A stretch of 64,000 nt of DNA from Ceratodon purpureus. Its lineage: Eukaryota; Streptophyta; Bryopsida; Pseudoditrichales; Ditrichaceae. Shown here piece after piece: positions 13,564 through 23,518 of this stretch. Location: assembly GCA_014871385.1 (NCBI GenBank), contig CM026427.1, positions 15,446,930 through 15,510,929 of the forward strand. The letters are read 5' to 3'. The notes below the pieces were generated by a model. The model was not told the origin of the DNA. It made no database searches and saw only the letters and a program-made list of their open reading frames with translations. Position 1 is the stretch's first letter. Each line of letters starts with the position of its first letter. Both the position numbers and the translations under genes were made by a program.

Positions 13564-14510
13564 TGCGCACCACCACTCCAATCACACACAACAGTGATCT
13601 ACTAAACCCCGTAGAAGCTCCTGAACACTCCTTAACATCTGATAAACCAGTCACTGACGCAGCCACTCCACCGAACGAAGCTCTCGCATCGCACTCCGCT
13701 GCAACAAACAGAGCAAAACAGAGGAAAAGAGTGAAGCTCGCATTCTGGAGATGGGGCAAGCATTCGAACCCCCGCGAAGACGATGCGGGAGATGGGCCAC
13801 GTCAGAAGCGCGGGAAAAAAACCGAGGGAACTTCGCAACGGCGTGAGGATTTGGGCGATGAAGGTGGATGAGTATAGGATAAATGTGTGATGAATGTGGA
13901 GGATGGGAGCAACGGACACAGGCTGTAGAGGGGGTGGGCCCTGGGGTTTGATTGTGTCAGGAAGTGTCAGAGTTTTTTTGGTTATTAACGGTAGTCTTTG
14001 TTGATTTGTATTTTGTTCTTCGCCGGGATGTTCGGGTGTGCTCTCTTGAGAGTTACTTGTCTCTTACAATTTGGTTGCCAATTGGAAAATTGGGCTGTGG
14101 TTGTTTTGTTTTTGTGGGTTCGTGAAGTGTTGTTGGTAGTAGTAGACTAGAAGTTGAGGTTGAGTTTTGGGGAGTGGTTAGAGGAAAGTCATTGTAGTAA
14201 GTTATTTTGATGAAGGTATATCATTGATTTAAATTTATCATATTATGTATATATATATATATATAGTTAATTAGTTTGCAATTTTGAATTTTTTTTTAAA
14301 ATCGATTCTACATTAATGTTTCTACTTTCTCCATTTCTCTCACTACAAAAATATACTATTGTATTGAGGTCTATGATGTTTTTGTTTTGCCTCCAAAAGT
14401 GAGTCGTATTATGTAGAGTCCTTCGCAAGTGCATTTACTATCCAACGCGGCCAAATTCATCATTCTCATGAAAGGCTTGACAAATATTGTTGGAAGAGCT
14501 ATTTGAAGTG
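13564..14510. other. Intergenic, POLA1 promoter and 5' region
   Basis: Contains the E2F-type site and, further out, a (TA)n microsatellite at about 14247-14264 with AT-rich flanks. No additional gene: the long plus-strand frame over 13182-13871 is antisense to POLA1 exon 1 and its leader. Confidence 0.5.
13810..13817 (-). promoter_or_regulatory. E2F-type binding site upstream of POLA1
   Basis: The minus strand reads TTTCCCGC within a TTTTTTTCCCGCGC context, the canonical E2F/DP site (TTTSSCGC), about 250 bp upstream of the POLA1 ATG. E2F sites are known in promoters of S-phase genes including polymerase alpha, so location and orientation support function; binding itself is inferred. Confidence 0.55.
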
Positions 14511-15323
14511 TCAACAGAACTTGTCCATGTGATCTTCATCGCTTAAAGATATATCATCTTCATCGCTTAAAGATATATCATCTTCATCGCTGATATCAAT
14601 GATTGAAATCCCGCTCTGATTTGTGCATATATTGGGTAATCTAAGGTATTCAATATCTTTATCGCTGATATCACTGATTGAAGTCTCGCTCTGATTTGTG
14701 CATATATTAGGCAATCCAAGGTATTCAATATCTTCATCGTTGATATCAGTGATTGAAATATTTCTCTGATTTGTGCATATTATAGAGCAATCCATGTCGT
14801 CGTCAGAATCATCGATGGTGATGATTTCGGGATGCAACATATTAGGGCTTACGGAATTGGTGATTGAAGTCTCGCTTTGAGTTGTAGATATTACCATTGC
14901 GCCCTCTAAGGAGTCGTCGTCAGAATCATCAATCGTGATGATTTCAGGATGCCACGTATTTGAGCTAAATGCAGAACTCGTGATAGAACTCTCGCTTTGA
15001 GCTGTGGATATTGCCTCTACACAATCTAAGTCGTCGTCAGAATCATCAATGTTAATAATATCAGGTTGCAGCATATTAGAGCCTGTGGAACTAATGCTTG
15101 AAATCTCGTCTTGATTTCTGGATACTGCAGTACAATCCAAATCGCCGTCAAAATCATCGACGTTGAAACAATCCAAATCGTGGTCAACACTGAAACCATC
15201 CAAATCGTGGTCAGAATCATCAACGATGATATAATCGATGTCGATGAAGCCATCAAAATGCGGCATATTGGGACTTGGTGCAAGGTTCATTACATGTGTC
15301 TTTGGCACTGCCTTCGGTGGCAT
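14511..15323 (-). CDS. Acidic protein with tandem SUMO-interacting-motif-like repeats
   Basis: I do not recognise this gene. It is an uninterrupted 270-codon frame from the ATG at 15323 to a TAG. The protein is very acidic and repetitive. Four near-identical cores of the form h-I-h-x-h-DDSDxD occur at residues 31-40 (YIIVDDSDHD), 88-98 (DIINIDDSDDD), 127-137 and 166-176 (both EIITIDDSDDD), and a related ISIIDISDEDD at 239-249. A short hydrophobic I/V patch followed by D/S/E is the pattern of phospho-regulated SUMO-interacting motifs, and DDSDDD also suits casein kinase 2. Between cores are repeated Ser/Thr linkers (TQSETSIT) and NICTNQS units; the tail repeats DDISLSDE. No catalytic domain or RING is visible. 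An upstream exon is possible because CTGAG|GTGAGC precedes the ATG. Poly-SUMO binding is inference from motif shape only. Confidence 0.55.
   Translation of the reverse strand: MPPKAVPKTHVMNLAPSPNMPHFDGFIDIDYIIVDDSDHDLDGFSVDHDLDCFNVDDFDGDLDCTAVSRNQDEISSISSTGSNMLQPDIINIDDSDDDLDCVEAISTAQSESSITSSAFSSNTWHPEIITIDDSDDDSLEGAMVISTTQSETSITNSVSPNMLHPEIITIDDSDDDMDCSIICTNQRNISITDINDEDIEYLGLPNICTNQSETSISDISDKDIEYLRLPNICTNQSGISIIDISDEDDISLSDEDDISLSDEDHMDKFC
14533..14598. repeat. 24-bp tandem repeat in the acidic gene
   Basis: The unit TCTTCATCGCTTAAAGATAT plus ATCA is present twice exactly (14533-14556, 14557-14580) and partly a third time. On the minus strand each unit encodes DDISLSDE. A larger, about 75-bp duplication containing CTCTGATTTGTGCATAT recurs at about 14610, 14690 and 14763, so the gene has grown by repeat expansion. 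Confidence 0.85.
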
Positions 15324-16643
15324 CTTGCTCACCTCAGGAATTTTGGCAGCTTGGACGGTTCTTGCTCACAATGCTGCCTTAGGTCGATGGTTTACCTCCT
15401 TTTTGCTCTACTTTTTTGTGGCAGATGGGGGAATAAGTTTTGTCCGTCACATGAAATTGGTGCTAATTTGTGATTGTGATTGTACGGTCCTGCTTGTCAC
15501 AGCAGGCAACCTCCAGACAACGGTGCTACATCAGCGCCTTTGCCCCATCATCGACATGCACATGAACTGTTGATGGTGAACAAGTAAGCAAAGCTACCCT
15601 AAACAGGTTAGAGATTGATGACGGGGTTGGGTACAACTCTGAACATATATGAATAGTAAACGAGTGTTTGTTGAATCTTTATATATTACTTCATACTCAA
15701 GTGACACCAGTTATGGCCCTGCTAGAGAATTTAAGCTCTCTGTTCCTTGGTTCTCAATGTGGGAAATATCAAAAGTAAAAGTAAAAGTCTTTTGAATTTT
15801 ACTTTAAGGCTTTTAACTATTCAATTTGGGAAATATAAAAATTATAGGCTTTGAAGTAGAGATCTATTTCGAGCATCAATATCACAGCCAAGCTCAGTAC
15901 TAACGGGATATAACAACAGAATCTCCGTAGCCACTGCAGCTCCACCTACATGAGCTTACTGGATGGCTCTGAATCCTCAGGTGCAGCAATATATAAAAAC
16001 TTTCAATACTTGAATGGATGTCAGCTACGACATCTACTAGCCTCAAACTTCACAAACTGATCATCTCAAGAAACACAAACCTCAACGGTCAAAGGAGGGG
16101 TAACTGATCTGTTGGCTCTTTCGCATCTTGGCGCAAAGAGTTTCAATTCAAGGGCTTGCGTCCCACCATAGCCATCTGGCCAAAATCGGCGCCGTAACCA
16201 AACGCAGTTGGGCAGTCGGTATGCTTCCAGAGACATCACTAAAGTAGTTATGGCTTCGAGTTGTTCGACATCTTCCAGCCGATTCCAATTGTCTTCTCGA
16301 CTCTCGTTCAGGGCCTCAGGAAGAGCTACGGCATCTTGGAAATTGTGTCGACATTCCTGGAATAGTACTTGGTCCATATCACGAACAATTTGCGAACTTT
16401 CAAAGTATGGCCAAACACTGCCTGCTTTCGATTAGTCCTCTTGGTATTCCTCTCCAGCGCAAAAAATACTAGAGCCTCCAGGATGAAGAGGGATCCGAGT
16501 GAAAACAAGCAAGCTTAAGCTCATTCGTCTGCAATCGCCATGGCTGTGGGAGCCAATGTACCCACAATCTTCAGAAAGCGAGGCATTATTGAAGCGTGTA
16601 GAACCAACGAGAGGCCAACAACAAAGTGCACGGTGTCTCAAAT
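15324..16643. other. Intergenic between acidic gene and EAPP 3' end
   Basis: Mostly unremarkable; AAAAGTAAAAGTAAAAGT microrepeat near 15772. The right part is the probable EAPP 3' UTR. A minus-strand frame at 16066-16377 (103 codons, with YRLPNCVWLRRRFWPDGYGG) has no recognisable relatives or splice support and is left unannotated. Confidence 0.4.
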
Positions 16644-17883
16644 CTATGAAAACGTAGGAATTGCGTCAAAGAAATGGTACACTTCGTCACTATCTAAGAC
16701 TGCAACTTCTGCCCCACATTCAGCGCATTTGACGGGCTTGAATACTTCTTCACCAACTCGTACATCCTTGGGATCTATTCTAATCATCCCAGGACCTCCT
16801 ACTGGAATATCTTCCTCCTGAACTCGACTCTTACGCCTTGCATTCCGTTTCCTCTTCTTGCTATCAGAATAACGAAGTCTCTCTGTCTCCACAATTGTAC
16901 AATTCCGTACAAACATAGCTCGGTACTGGTTCACGTACAATTCGTGCCTGCAATAAAAAGGGGAAACCAGGATGCATGAGAAACAGTCGCAGCACTGGCG
17001 AACGTGGAAATTTGAAAGAGGGCGTAAGTATAGCACCTTTGACAATCGATGCAGAGAGTGTTCAAGCAAGCGGGGCACGTAAGAACAGCATCAGACTTGC
17101 GACCTTGGCGTTGCTTCAGGGCCCACTCCTCATTCTTGTCGTCATCAATAGGATCGTAAAAAGGTGCCAGCGAGGGTTGGACAGTAGGTTGAACAGTGGG
17201 CTGGTCAGCAGGTTCGGCAATTGCAGTTGGCAATTCTGCAAAAATTTCACACGAAGTTGAATCTTCAACAAGTCTTAAAAAAACAAAGGAACGTTTATAA
17301 AAAAACAAAGTCACAAGAAGAGAATCAGAGGATGGTTAGCCTCCGAGGCATCGTACTCATACTAATTTCTGCCAATGCTGCAGTTTGACAATCTCAGAAC
17401 CAGAATTACACGGTATCAGAAATTATATCCAAGAAACAAGCACATAAACTATCCAAAACTGAAAGAAAATCTCAATTCACCCTATACACAGATCCAAATA
17501 CACTAACATTTCAACGCCCATACCAAGCAAAACCCTAAAACCCTAAACCCCAAACCTCAACCCAACAAAAACAACACTAAGCTAAACAAGTCGAAGCTCC
17601 AAAGAAAACCTAGTCGCAGGAAAATGAAGGAAACAAGGACAGCAAAGGAGCGGAATGGACGCTGTACCAGACCCCTATGCAAAAACCGAATGCAAAAACC
17701 CCAAACCCCTATCCGAAACCCCTACCACTTAATCCAACAATACGACACCAAATTCCGAAAATCAAAAGCTCCGGAGTCCGCAGAGATTGGTGGGTTGGAA
17801 GAGCGGTACATACGATCAGAGGCGGTGTCCGTGGCCATAGCTTCCCCTGCTTCTGCGACGCTGTCCTCCGTGCGAGACTCCAT
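16644..17883 (-). CDS. EAPP: E2F-associated phosphoprotein (EAPP) homologue
   Basis: Nuclear protein that in animals binds E2F factors and modulates E2F-driven transcription and p21; the plant role is not established. Three exons (17814-17883, 17037-17235, 16644-16947) join in phase to 190 residues, starting at the ATG at 17883. The family's C-terminal domain is intact: CPACLNTLCIDCQRHELY, then QYRAMFVRNC, a basic KKRKRNARRKSR tract, and KCAECGAEVAVLDSDEVYHFF, giving two Cys pairs that may bind metal. The N-terminal part is acidic and proline-rich (QPTVQPTVQPS), with family DPxxDDxNE. It is shorter than human EAPP (about 285) mainly in the N-terminal half. Intron 1 carries telo-box repeats. 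It sits 3 kb upstream of POLA1 on the same strand. Confidence 0.88.
17530..17551 (+). promoter_or_regulatory. Telo-box cluster in EAPP intron 1
   Basis: AAACCCTAAAACCCTAAACC contains two overlapping AAACCCTAA telo-boxes, a known plant cis element in promoters and 5' introns of genes active in cycling cells. Too short to be an interstitial telomere. It lies in the first intron, about 330 bp downstream of the EAPP ATG on the transcribed strand. Confidence 0.5.
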
Positions 17884-18180
17884 TTCCTGTCCGCAAACCC
17901 TGATCGGAAACCAAGCTGTTGAGAGAAATCCTTCTTTTCGTGAAATTGGTTTGGACTGTGACTGAATTTGCAGACTGTGAGTGAATTTGCGGAGTGTGTC
18001 TGTGAATCTGGCCTGCGGAATGCGGCCAGCGGCTCTATATCTGTTTGCAGGTTGCAATCCGGTAGTGGTGCAGAAATCCACCACCTCCAATTTCCGACAC
18101 CTGGTGTGGGGATAGGGGGCTGGGTTTCAAAGAGTTCCCAAGACCGTTCATAACTATTCATTGCTTGAGTGCTTCTGATC

Positions 18181-18501
18181 CCTGGTGATAAACCTCACCC
18201 TCGTCTTAATGACGAGGACTCCAACCAGGGCTCCATTGGAGAGGGCAAAAAGCCTCCTATATTTTGCATGTTAATAGGAAGAAAAATTTAAAAAATAAAA
18301 TTAAAATAATAATATATAAACTATCTAAAAATAATTAAGTGGGTCCTCTGAATGATTTAGAGTTAAATTCCACTAAAAATATAAATTTACTAAAAATGGC
18401 CATAGGCTCCTTAAAATTATAATCAGGGAGGGGAGGAGAAAGGTGAAGAGGAGGGGAGGGCCCACTTCGTCATTAAGACGAGGGCGAGGTTTATTGTCCG
18501 G
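18181..18501. mobile_element. Mutator-like MITE, 321 bp
   Basis: Terminal inverted repeats of 35 bp (18181-18215 and 18467-18501) share AAACCTC, CCCTCGTCTTAATGACGA with few mismatches near the tips (CCTGGTGATA versus CCGGACAATA). It is flanked by an exact 10-bp direct repeat GCTTCTGATC at 18171-18180 and 18502-18511. TIR length, 9-10-bp target duplication and lack of coding capacity are typical of non-autonomous Mutator-like elements. The exact target duplication implies a recent insertion. The interior is AT-rich, then G-rich. Confidence 0.85.
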
Positions 18502-18511
18502 GCTTCTGATC

Positions 18512-20270
18512 AATGCAGTAAGCGCAACATTTTCAGAATTTTTACTCTCAAGAAAGTCAAGACCTTCAATGGGCGGTTTATGGCCATTGCTTTCAAGCTT
18601 AGAAATTGTATAGATTCATTTCTAGTGACACTAGGTATAGGAGGAAAGCCAAACAATAATAAAATAAAAAGCATTCAAATTCATATTGTATTTTGCTCTT
18701 TAAGAAAGCTGATGTATGAACACCAAATGCATTTGAGATTTGAAATGATTGAGACATTATCAAAAATTTCTAATTCTATATGATTTTGGGAGCAATTGAT
18801 TACTCTTCACTTAAACAATGAGAGTTAGTAGAACAATTTTATTTTATTCTTGAAATCAAATAAATTTTAGAATGATACTTTCATTATGATGAAGTGATGT
18901 TGGTACTAAATGCCCTAAGAAAGCAAGAAGAGACGATGCTCGCACGACAAACCTCGCCTTAGAATACTTGCAAGGGCACTCAAAGTGGGCAAATATTAGT
19001 AATGCCAAGAAGCCCTCTATAATTAATCTTAGACTAAGAAAAACATCAAAATTTTCTAAACTGAGCCACAGGGCCCCTTTTCTAAAGAAATAGAAGAGGA
19101 AAGAGGTGGTAAAACTTGGCTAGACATTCAGACGAGGATAGGATATATTGTCAAGGTATTCTACGCCGATCGTTCCACAAAATAAGCATATGCAATTGTT
19201 CTAACAAGTCAATTTAGCAAGCTGAATCCAAGATGGTGATGAAAGCCCAATGACAGTGCCAGGCGGCAATCAACCTGCCTGGATGTACTCAAGGCCTGTC
19301 ACTGCATGTCCCACAACACAGTATCTCTTGAATGTGCTTTTCTGGAGGATCTCCGTTTTTGCTCTCTTGCACAAACCTCCGTTTTTGGACGACCACATTG
19401 AATGCTTTGTGCAGCTCATAATTAACGTCGTCCTGTGAGCAATCGCGAAGACAACTGCGAACATTTAATTACACCAATTGGGATTTCCACCAGTTGAGCA
19501 CCCATCTCTTTGGTATTACCTCCCACACCGCTCCGATCATCAGGTGTTTCAAAGACGTTTCGCACTACATCATGGATTTTAGTCTACAGGTTCATCAAAT
19601 CTAGAGGCTTTTCTTGCCACTAAAGACATTCGAGAATGCTCAAATGGTAACAGAATTGTTATTCTATTGTGTGGCTGCTTAGCTTCTGAGAAGGCATAGC
19701 AGTCAGGAGTCACGTCCAACCCTCACAATACCACGGACATACCTCACACTATCATTACATACCTCCACACCGCATATTTTACTATATTTTCCGAAAGACC
19801 AGTTCACTTCATTATCAAGCAGGCTCATTCCGATCAGAGCAATCACAACACGTTGACACTGTAAAAACGATATAGGTACGTAGAGGCAAATAATATCGTA
19901 TTTAGTAATATGATTTAAAAAAATGTTGGAGGGCGAAAGTGACCACATACACTCTCATGATCAGTGGTCCGACCCAACAATACTCTTGGAGGGAAATTTT
20001 CACCTCCAGTGCTAAACAAATTTCTCATCACCGAGACGCCTCCAAATGAACTGGCCTAGTTTGAATCAAGCAGACAACTCCACGCATCCGCTGCTATATC
20101 CCTTCCAAAACCGATACTCGCTTTATAACAGCATTCAATCAGCTGTTCTAAATACTAACGATTACTAAGAATGGGCTAACAAAATTGGAGATACTCTTCG
20201 GCAAGGCAATGGTGCCTGCTGCAAGACAACTCAATTTCTATGCGTAGATTGGACATCGTAATATGATGTA
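18512..20270. other. Intergenic, no gene seen
   Basis: Apart from the diverged MITE copy, only short unsupported frames. No RNA gene or repeat array seen. Confidence 0.4.
18944..19153. mobile_element. Diverged relative of the 18181 MITE
   Basis: The left end has ACGACAAACCTCGCC and the right end AGACGAGGATAGGATATATTGTC, matching the inner TIR of the intact element in opposite orientations; interior similarities include GGGCAAA and a GGCCCC/GGAAAG region at corresponding places. No target duplication is visible, so boundaries are approximate. Confidence 0.35.
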
Positions 20271-20337
20271 GAGCCTTGAGTGTCGATGCTGGAGCTGAAT
20301 CATTCTCATCGGTTCAAGCTGGTCTCCGCTCCATTAC

Positions 20338-20655
20338 TTGCAAACCTTGCAGTATCCATGGCCTCCATTCCCCTGGCCACCTTCTCAACTACTCCTTGCC
20401 TCCTTCGTCAACACTTTGGTTGACAGAGCAAGACTCATGCTACTCAATAATCCTCATGGATCAGGTTCTACCAAACCATGTCACAATGCATCCATCCTCA
20501 AAGCTCCAAGGCTGATTCCAGGATCCATAACCTCAATTCTCAACCTTGTCCTTGCCTTCTTCATCAACACTTTTGTTGACGAGGCAGGCATGCTTGTCCG
20601 TGATGCTCATAAATCAGGTTCTATCAGATCATGTCACGATGAACCCACCTCTTAG
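20338..20655 (+). CDS. Small open frame with an internal duplication, hypothetical
   Basis: Unrecognised 105-codon frame. Two diverged copies of a segment of about 45 residues follow each other: LLLASFVNTLVDRARLML... GSGSTKPCHN and LVLAFFINTFVDEAGMLV... KSGSIRSCHDE, separated by a linker. The duplication is clear in DNA (from about 20380 and 20530, for example TCATCAACACTTT and ATCAGGTTCTA). Conservation of frame between copies favours past coding use, but there is no splice or family support. It could be a decayed fragment just downstream of the WD40 gene's 3' end on the other strand. Confidence 0.25.
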   Translation: MQTLQYPWPPFPWPPSQLLLASFVNTLVDRARLMLLNNPHGSGSTKPCHNASILKAPRLIPGSITSILNLVLAFFINTFVDEAGMLVRDAHKSGSIRSCHDEPTS

Positions 20656-20812
20656 GCGCCGAGGCGGATGGGTTGGGAAATCTTCAAGAAGGGCTCTGCG
20701 ATCAGATCTGGCTTAAACCCTACAGACGTGCAGGTGAGGTCAGTGGTTGCCAATGAAGAACGATGCCCTTAATTGGCAGAAAGTTACGGTACGCGAGAAC
20801 GTGATCCTCTTC

Positions 20813-22190
20813 TCAATCAGATCTCCAGTTCAAGACTACAGGGCCATCGGAGAATCCCTCGTCCGAAGACAAACAATCCCGCTCATCCTCAGGAAGCCAC
20901 CAGATGCGGACATCGCCGTCCATCGACCCGCTGTACACCATCGCCCCCATGGCCATATCCGACAACACCCACAGCGACTTCACGGGCCCAGAGTGCCCAG
21001 CCATCACGGCCACGCAGCTGTGCGCACCATCCTCGCCGCGTCGCCACACCCGGATGGTCTTGTCCGCCGATCCGCTCACCACTAGACCGTTTCCGAAAGC
21101 TCTCAAGCACAGAACCGAGAGGCGGTGGCCTCGCAAGAAGCCCACAGTGCTCCATTCACGCTTCCCATCCTCGTTGCTACCCATCTTCCAGACCGTGACG
21201 GTTCTGTCACTTTGACCCGAGTACAGGAAGGAGCCATCTGCACTGAGCGCGAGCGCGTTCACGGGCGACTTCGCGTTCAAAGTGGCCACGAGCGCGTGTC
21301 GTGGTAGTGGGTGCTTGTCATCAGGAGAGTCTGGTAGTTTCTGGAACACCTTGATGGTTGTGTCGCCAGAGCCGCTGTAGAGGAGGTCGTTGTGTTTGTC
21401 CACCGCGAGCGCGTTCACCGCGTCCATGTGCTCATCAAGCGACTCGACGCATCTGAAGTCTGAAAGACGCCACACCTTGATGGACTTGTCCCAGGAGCCG
21501 GAGTAGAGGACGCCATTGCCGACGGCAAGCGAGGAAATACTATCGCGGTGGTCGCCGTTCCATAAACTTTGGTGTTGTTGTCTTACCTGCAAGACAGGAT
21601 GAAAGAATCTCAGAGAAACGTCCGGCAAAACTAACTTCAGACCAAATGCAAACGAAGTCGAGAAAGAGTAAAATGCTAGCTCGTTTCAAATTTTGCCCTG
21701 CACCATAATTGTGAGAAAAGGAAATCGATTGTACCGGACTGAAGCTCTTCGTAGGCACGAGATTTGGGATGAGATCTTTGGAGGGCAATATTTTCACGAG
21801 ACGGTGCTCTTGCGGGTGGCTCTTGGACGGGCGCCACACACGGATTTTATGGTCCTGGTGGGCGCTAATCACTTTGTTGCCTACTACAACCAAGCACTTC
21901 ACGGCGCCTTCACCGCCTCCGAATTTCGTCCCCTCTTGCATCGCCGGGTGACCCCACGCTCGGATCTCGCCATGGTCAGATCCTGCGTACAGGAAGCCGC
22001 GACTAAGCGCCAGAGCCGTTACGTTCAGGTCGCCTTGACCGTGCAAAATTGCTAGACATTTGTGGGCGCCTTGGCTGTTCGAAGCGCACCGCTCCTTCGA
22101 ATACCGGTAACTCGTACTCGTTTCCTCCAAACTACTCCTACTCGTTTGCGAATCTAGACTCTCTTGCTTCTGGAGGTGTAAAAATCCCAT
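20813..22190 (-). CDS. WD40-repeat protein, JINGUBANG-like
   Basis: Two exons (21735-22190, 20813-21586) join in phase to 409 residues, start ATG at 22190. Seven WD40 blades are visible as a single beta-propeller: AGSDHGEIRAWG, SAHQDHKIRVWR, YSGSWDKSIKVWR, YSGSGDTTIKVFQ, YSGQSDRTVTVWK, VSGSADKTIRVWR, YSGSMDGDVRIWW. The intron falls in the RRQQHQSLW-like segment (SPVRQQHQSLWNGDHRDSIS) typical of the plant JINGUBANG/At3g50390 family, whose founding member negatively regulates pollen germination and jasmonate synthesis through TCP4. Family membership is clear; the moss role is not. It is more GC-rich than its flanks and has only one intron, unlike most genes here. Confidence 0.88.
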
Positions 22191-23432
22191 CGTTACAACC
22201 AACTGAACTCGCCAAAGCCGTCAAGCTCTGAAATGGCGCCGCGGCGACTCCAGTAGACGCTCTTCTGCCTTCGCGACAGAAAGCTCTTGCAAAGAATCCC
22301 AGAAGAATGGGCTTCGAAGCATTTATAAGTGCTCAGCGAAGGTTTGCAACTTGACACCGAAGTCCCGTTCAAGCCCAGGCTCCACAACCAGCCGACACGC
22401 GGTATATTCACCCAACGTCACAATATTCATTTCAACACAGCATTCAAGATAGGAATGCACCGCCCCAACCCGCGTGGCAGGACCGTCATTCCTTGAACAA
22501 AAAATCTCCGTAAAACTCAATCAAATAAGCATATTCTCAGACCCACTGAATCACTGACTCATGTCCATCAGCAACGCATCATATTCACAATAAATCAACA
22601 ACCGCACTGACAAACACCTCCTTCAATAAAATCTCTTCCACGACCTTCGATCAGACTCGCGACTCGGCAACCCGTCAGCGCTACAGTGCCACCGCATGAG
22701 CAGTACAAAATCTCCCCAGATTCAATCACTAACAAAATAAACATACAATATTCTCAGCCCAACTGAGTCATGAACAACCTACACTATTTCAATGATCAAC
22801 AACCCACACTAAATTACTCATCACCAAACTGTCCCACTTCTACACTTCCAAACACCGAGTCAGTAACCGACTTCTTCCACTGTCGTCGATCACGAGGTCT
22901 AGCACTTGTGCAGAAAACTGGTCACCGGTGTTTGCATCTGTAGGAAACCGAACCACACTAAAAAGTTGCAGTATTGACTCTCGATCATGGGGTGGTTACA
23001 CTGTACAGTCCATGGGGGCCCAAAGTTGGTATGGATAGAAAGAAGAATGTATGGTTATACGTGTGGATGTGAAGCCATTGGAGCAATTAAAAAAACACCA
23101 AAATTAATACAAAAGCACTGTAGATCGACACAGTCTACGGACACGATGACTGCCATTTGCGCTCTTTAGCACGCGAATGCAGGGCCCAATAGTGGTCCAC
23201 AGCTGTTTTGTGCTTCCGGACACACTGGCCAATGCAATGCTCTGGCCAATTCTGGGCCGTTATGGAAAGCCCGAAACTAACAAAAGTGTGCACATGGCTT
23301 TATGATTTTATCGCATTCTGTGCAATGGGAGCCGGATCACATGGTCTACAGCGCCATGAATGATGAAGTGTTTTCACTGTAGCGGTAAAGATCGACCAGC
23401 GCGTGGAAGTGTGGAACTCGTTTCGTTAATTT
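22191..23432. other. Intergenic, WD40 promoter side
   Basis: No gene. A loosely duplicated AC-rich block (about 22530-22670 and 22735-22905, sharing ATATTCTCAGxCCxACTGA and CAACAACCxCACT) suggests an old tandem duplication. Confidence 0.35.
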
Positions 23433-23443
23433 TTTTGCACCGG

Positions 23444-23518
23444 CGAAGAGGGTCTGTACTCTATTTTCCTGCAATGAATCTCCTTTTGTTGCTTCAAAAA
23501 AAAAAAAAAAAAAAAAAA
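23444..23518 (+). mobile_element. Minimal poly(A) retroposon, 75 bp
   Basis: A 52-bp sequence ending in a run of 23 A (23496-23518) is bracketed by an 11-bp direct repeat TTTTGCACCGG at 23433-23443 and 23519-23529. A target-site duplication around a 3' poly(A) is the signature of LINE-type reverse transcription of an RNA. The body is too short to identify; it may be a severely 5'-truncated LINE/SINE or mRNA end. Confidence 0.7.

Noticed and set aside
13182-13871. 229-codon plus-strand frame, Pro/Ser/His-rich
   Set aside because: Antisense to POLA1 exon 1 and its leader; composition results from the Asp/Glu/Gly-rich sense strand.
16066-16377. 103-codon minus frame downstream of EAPP
   Set aside because: No relatives recognised, lies in the EAPP 3' UTR region; kept only as a note.
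17521-17560. Interstitial telomere repeat
   Set aside because: Only two to three CCCTAAA units; better read as telo-box elements.
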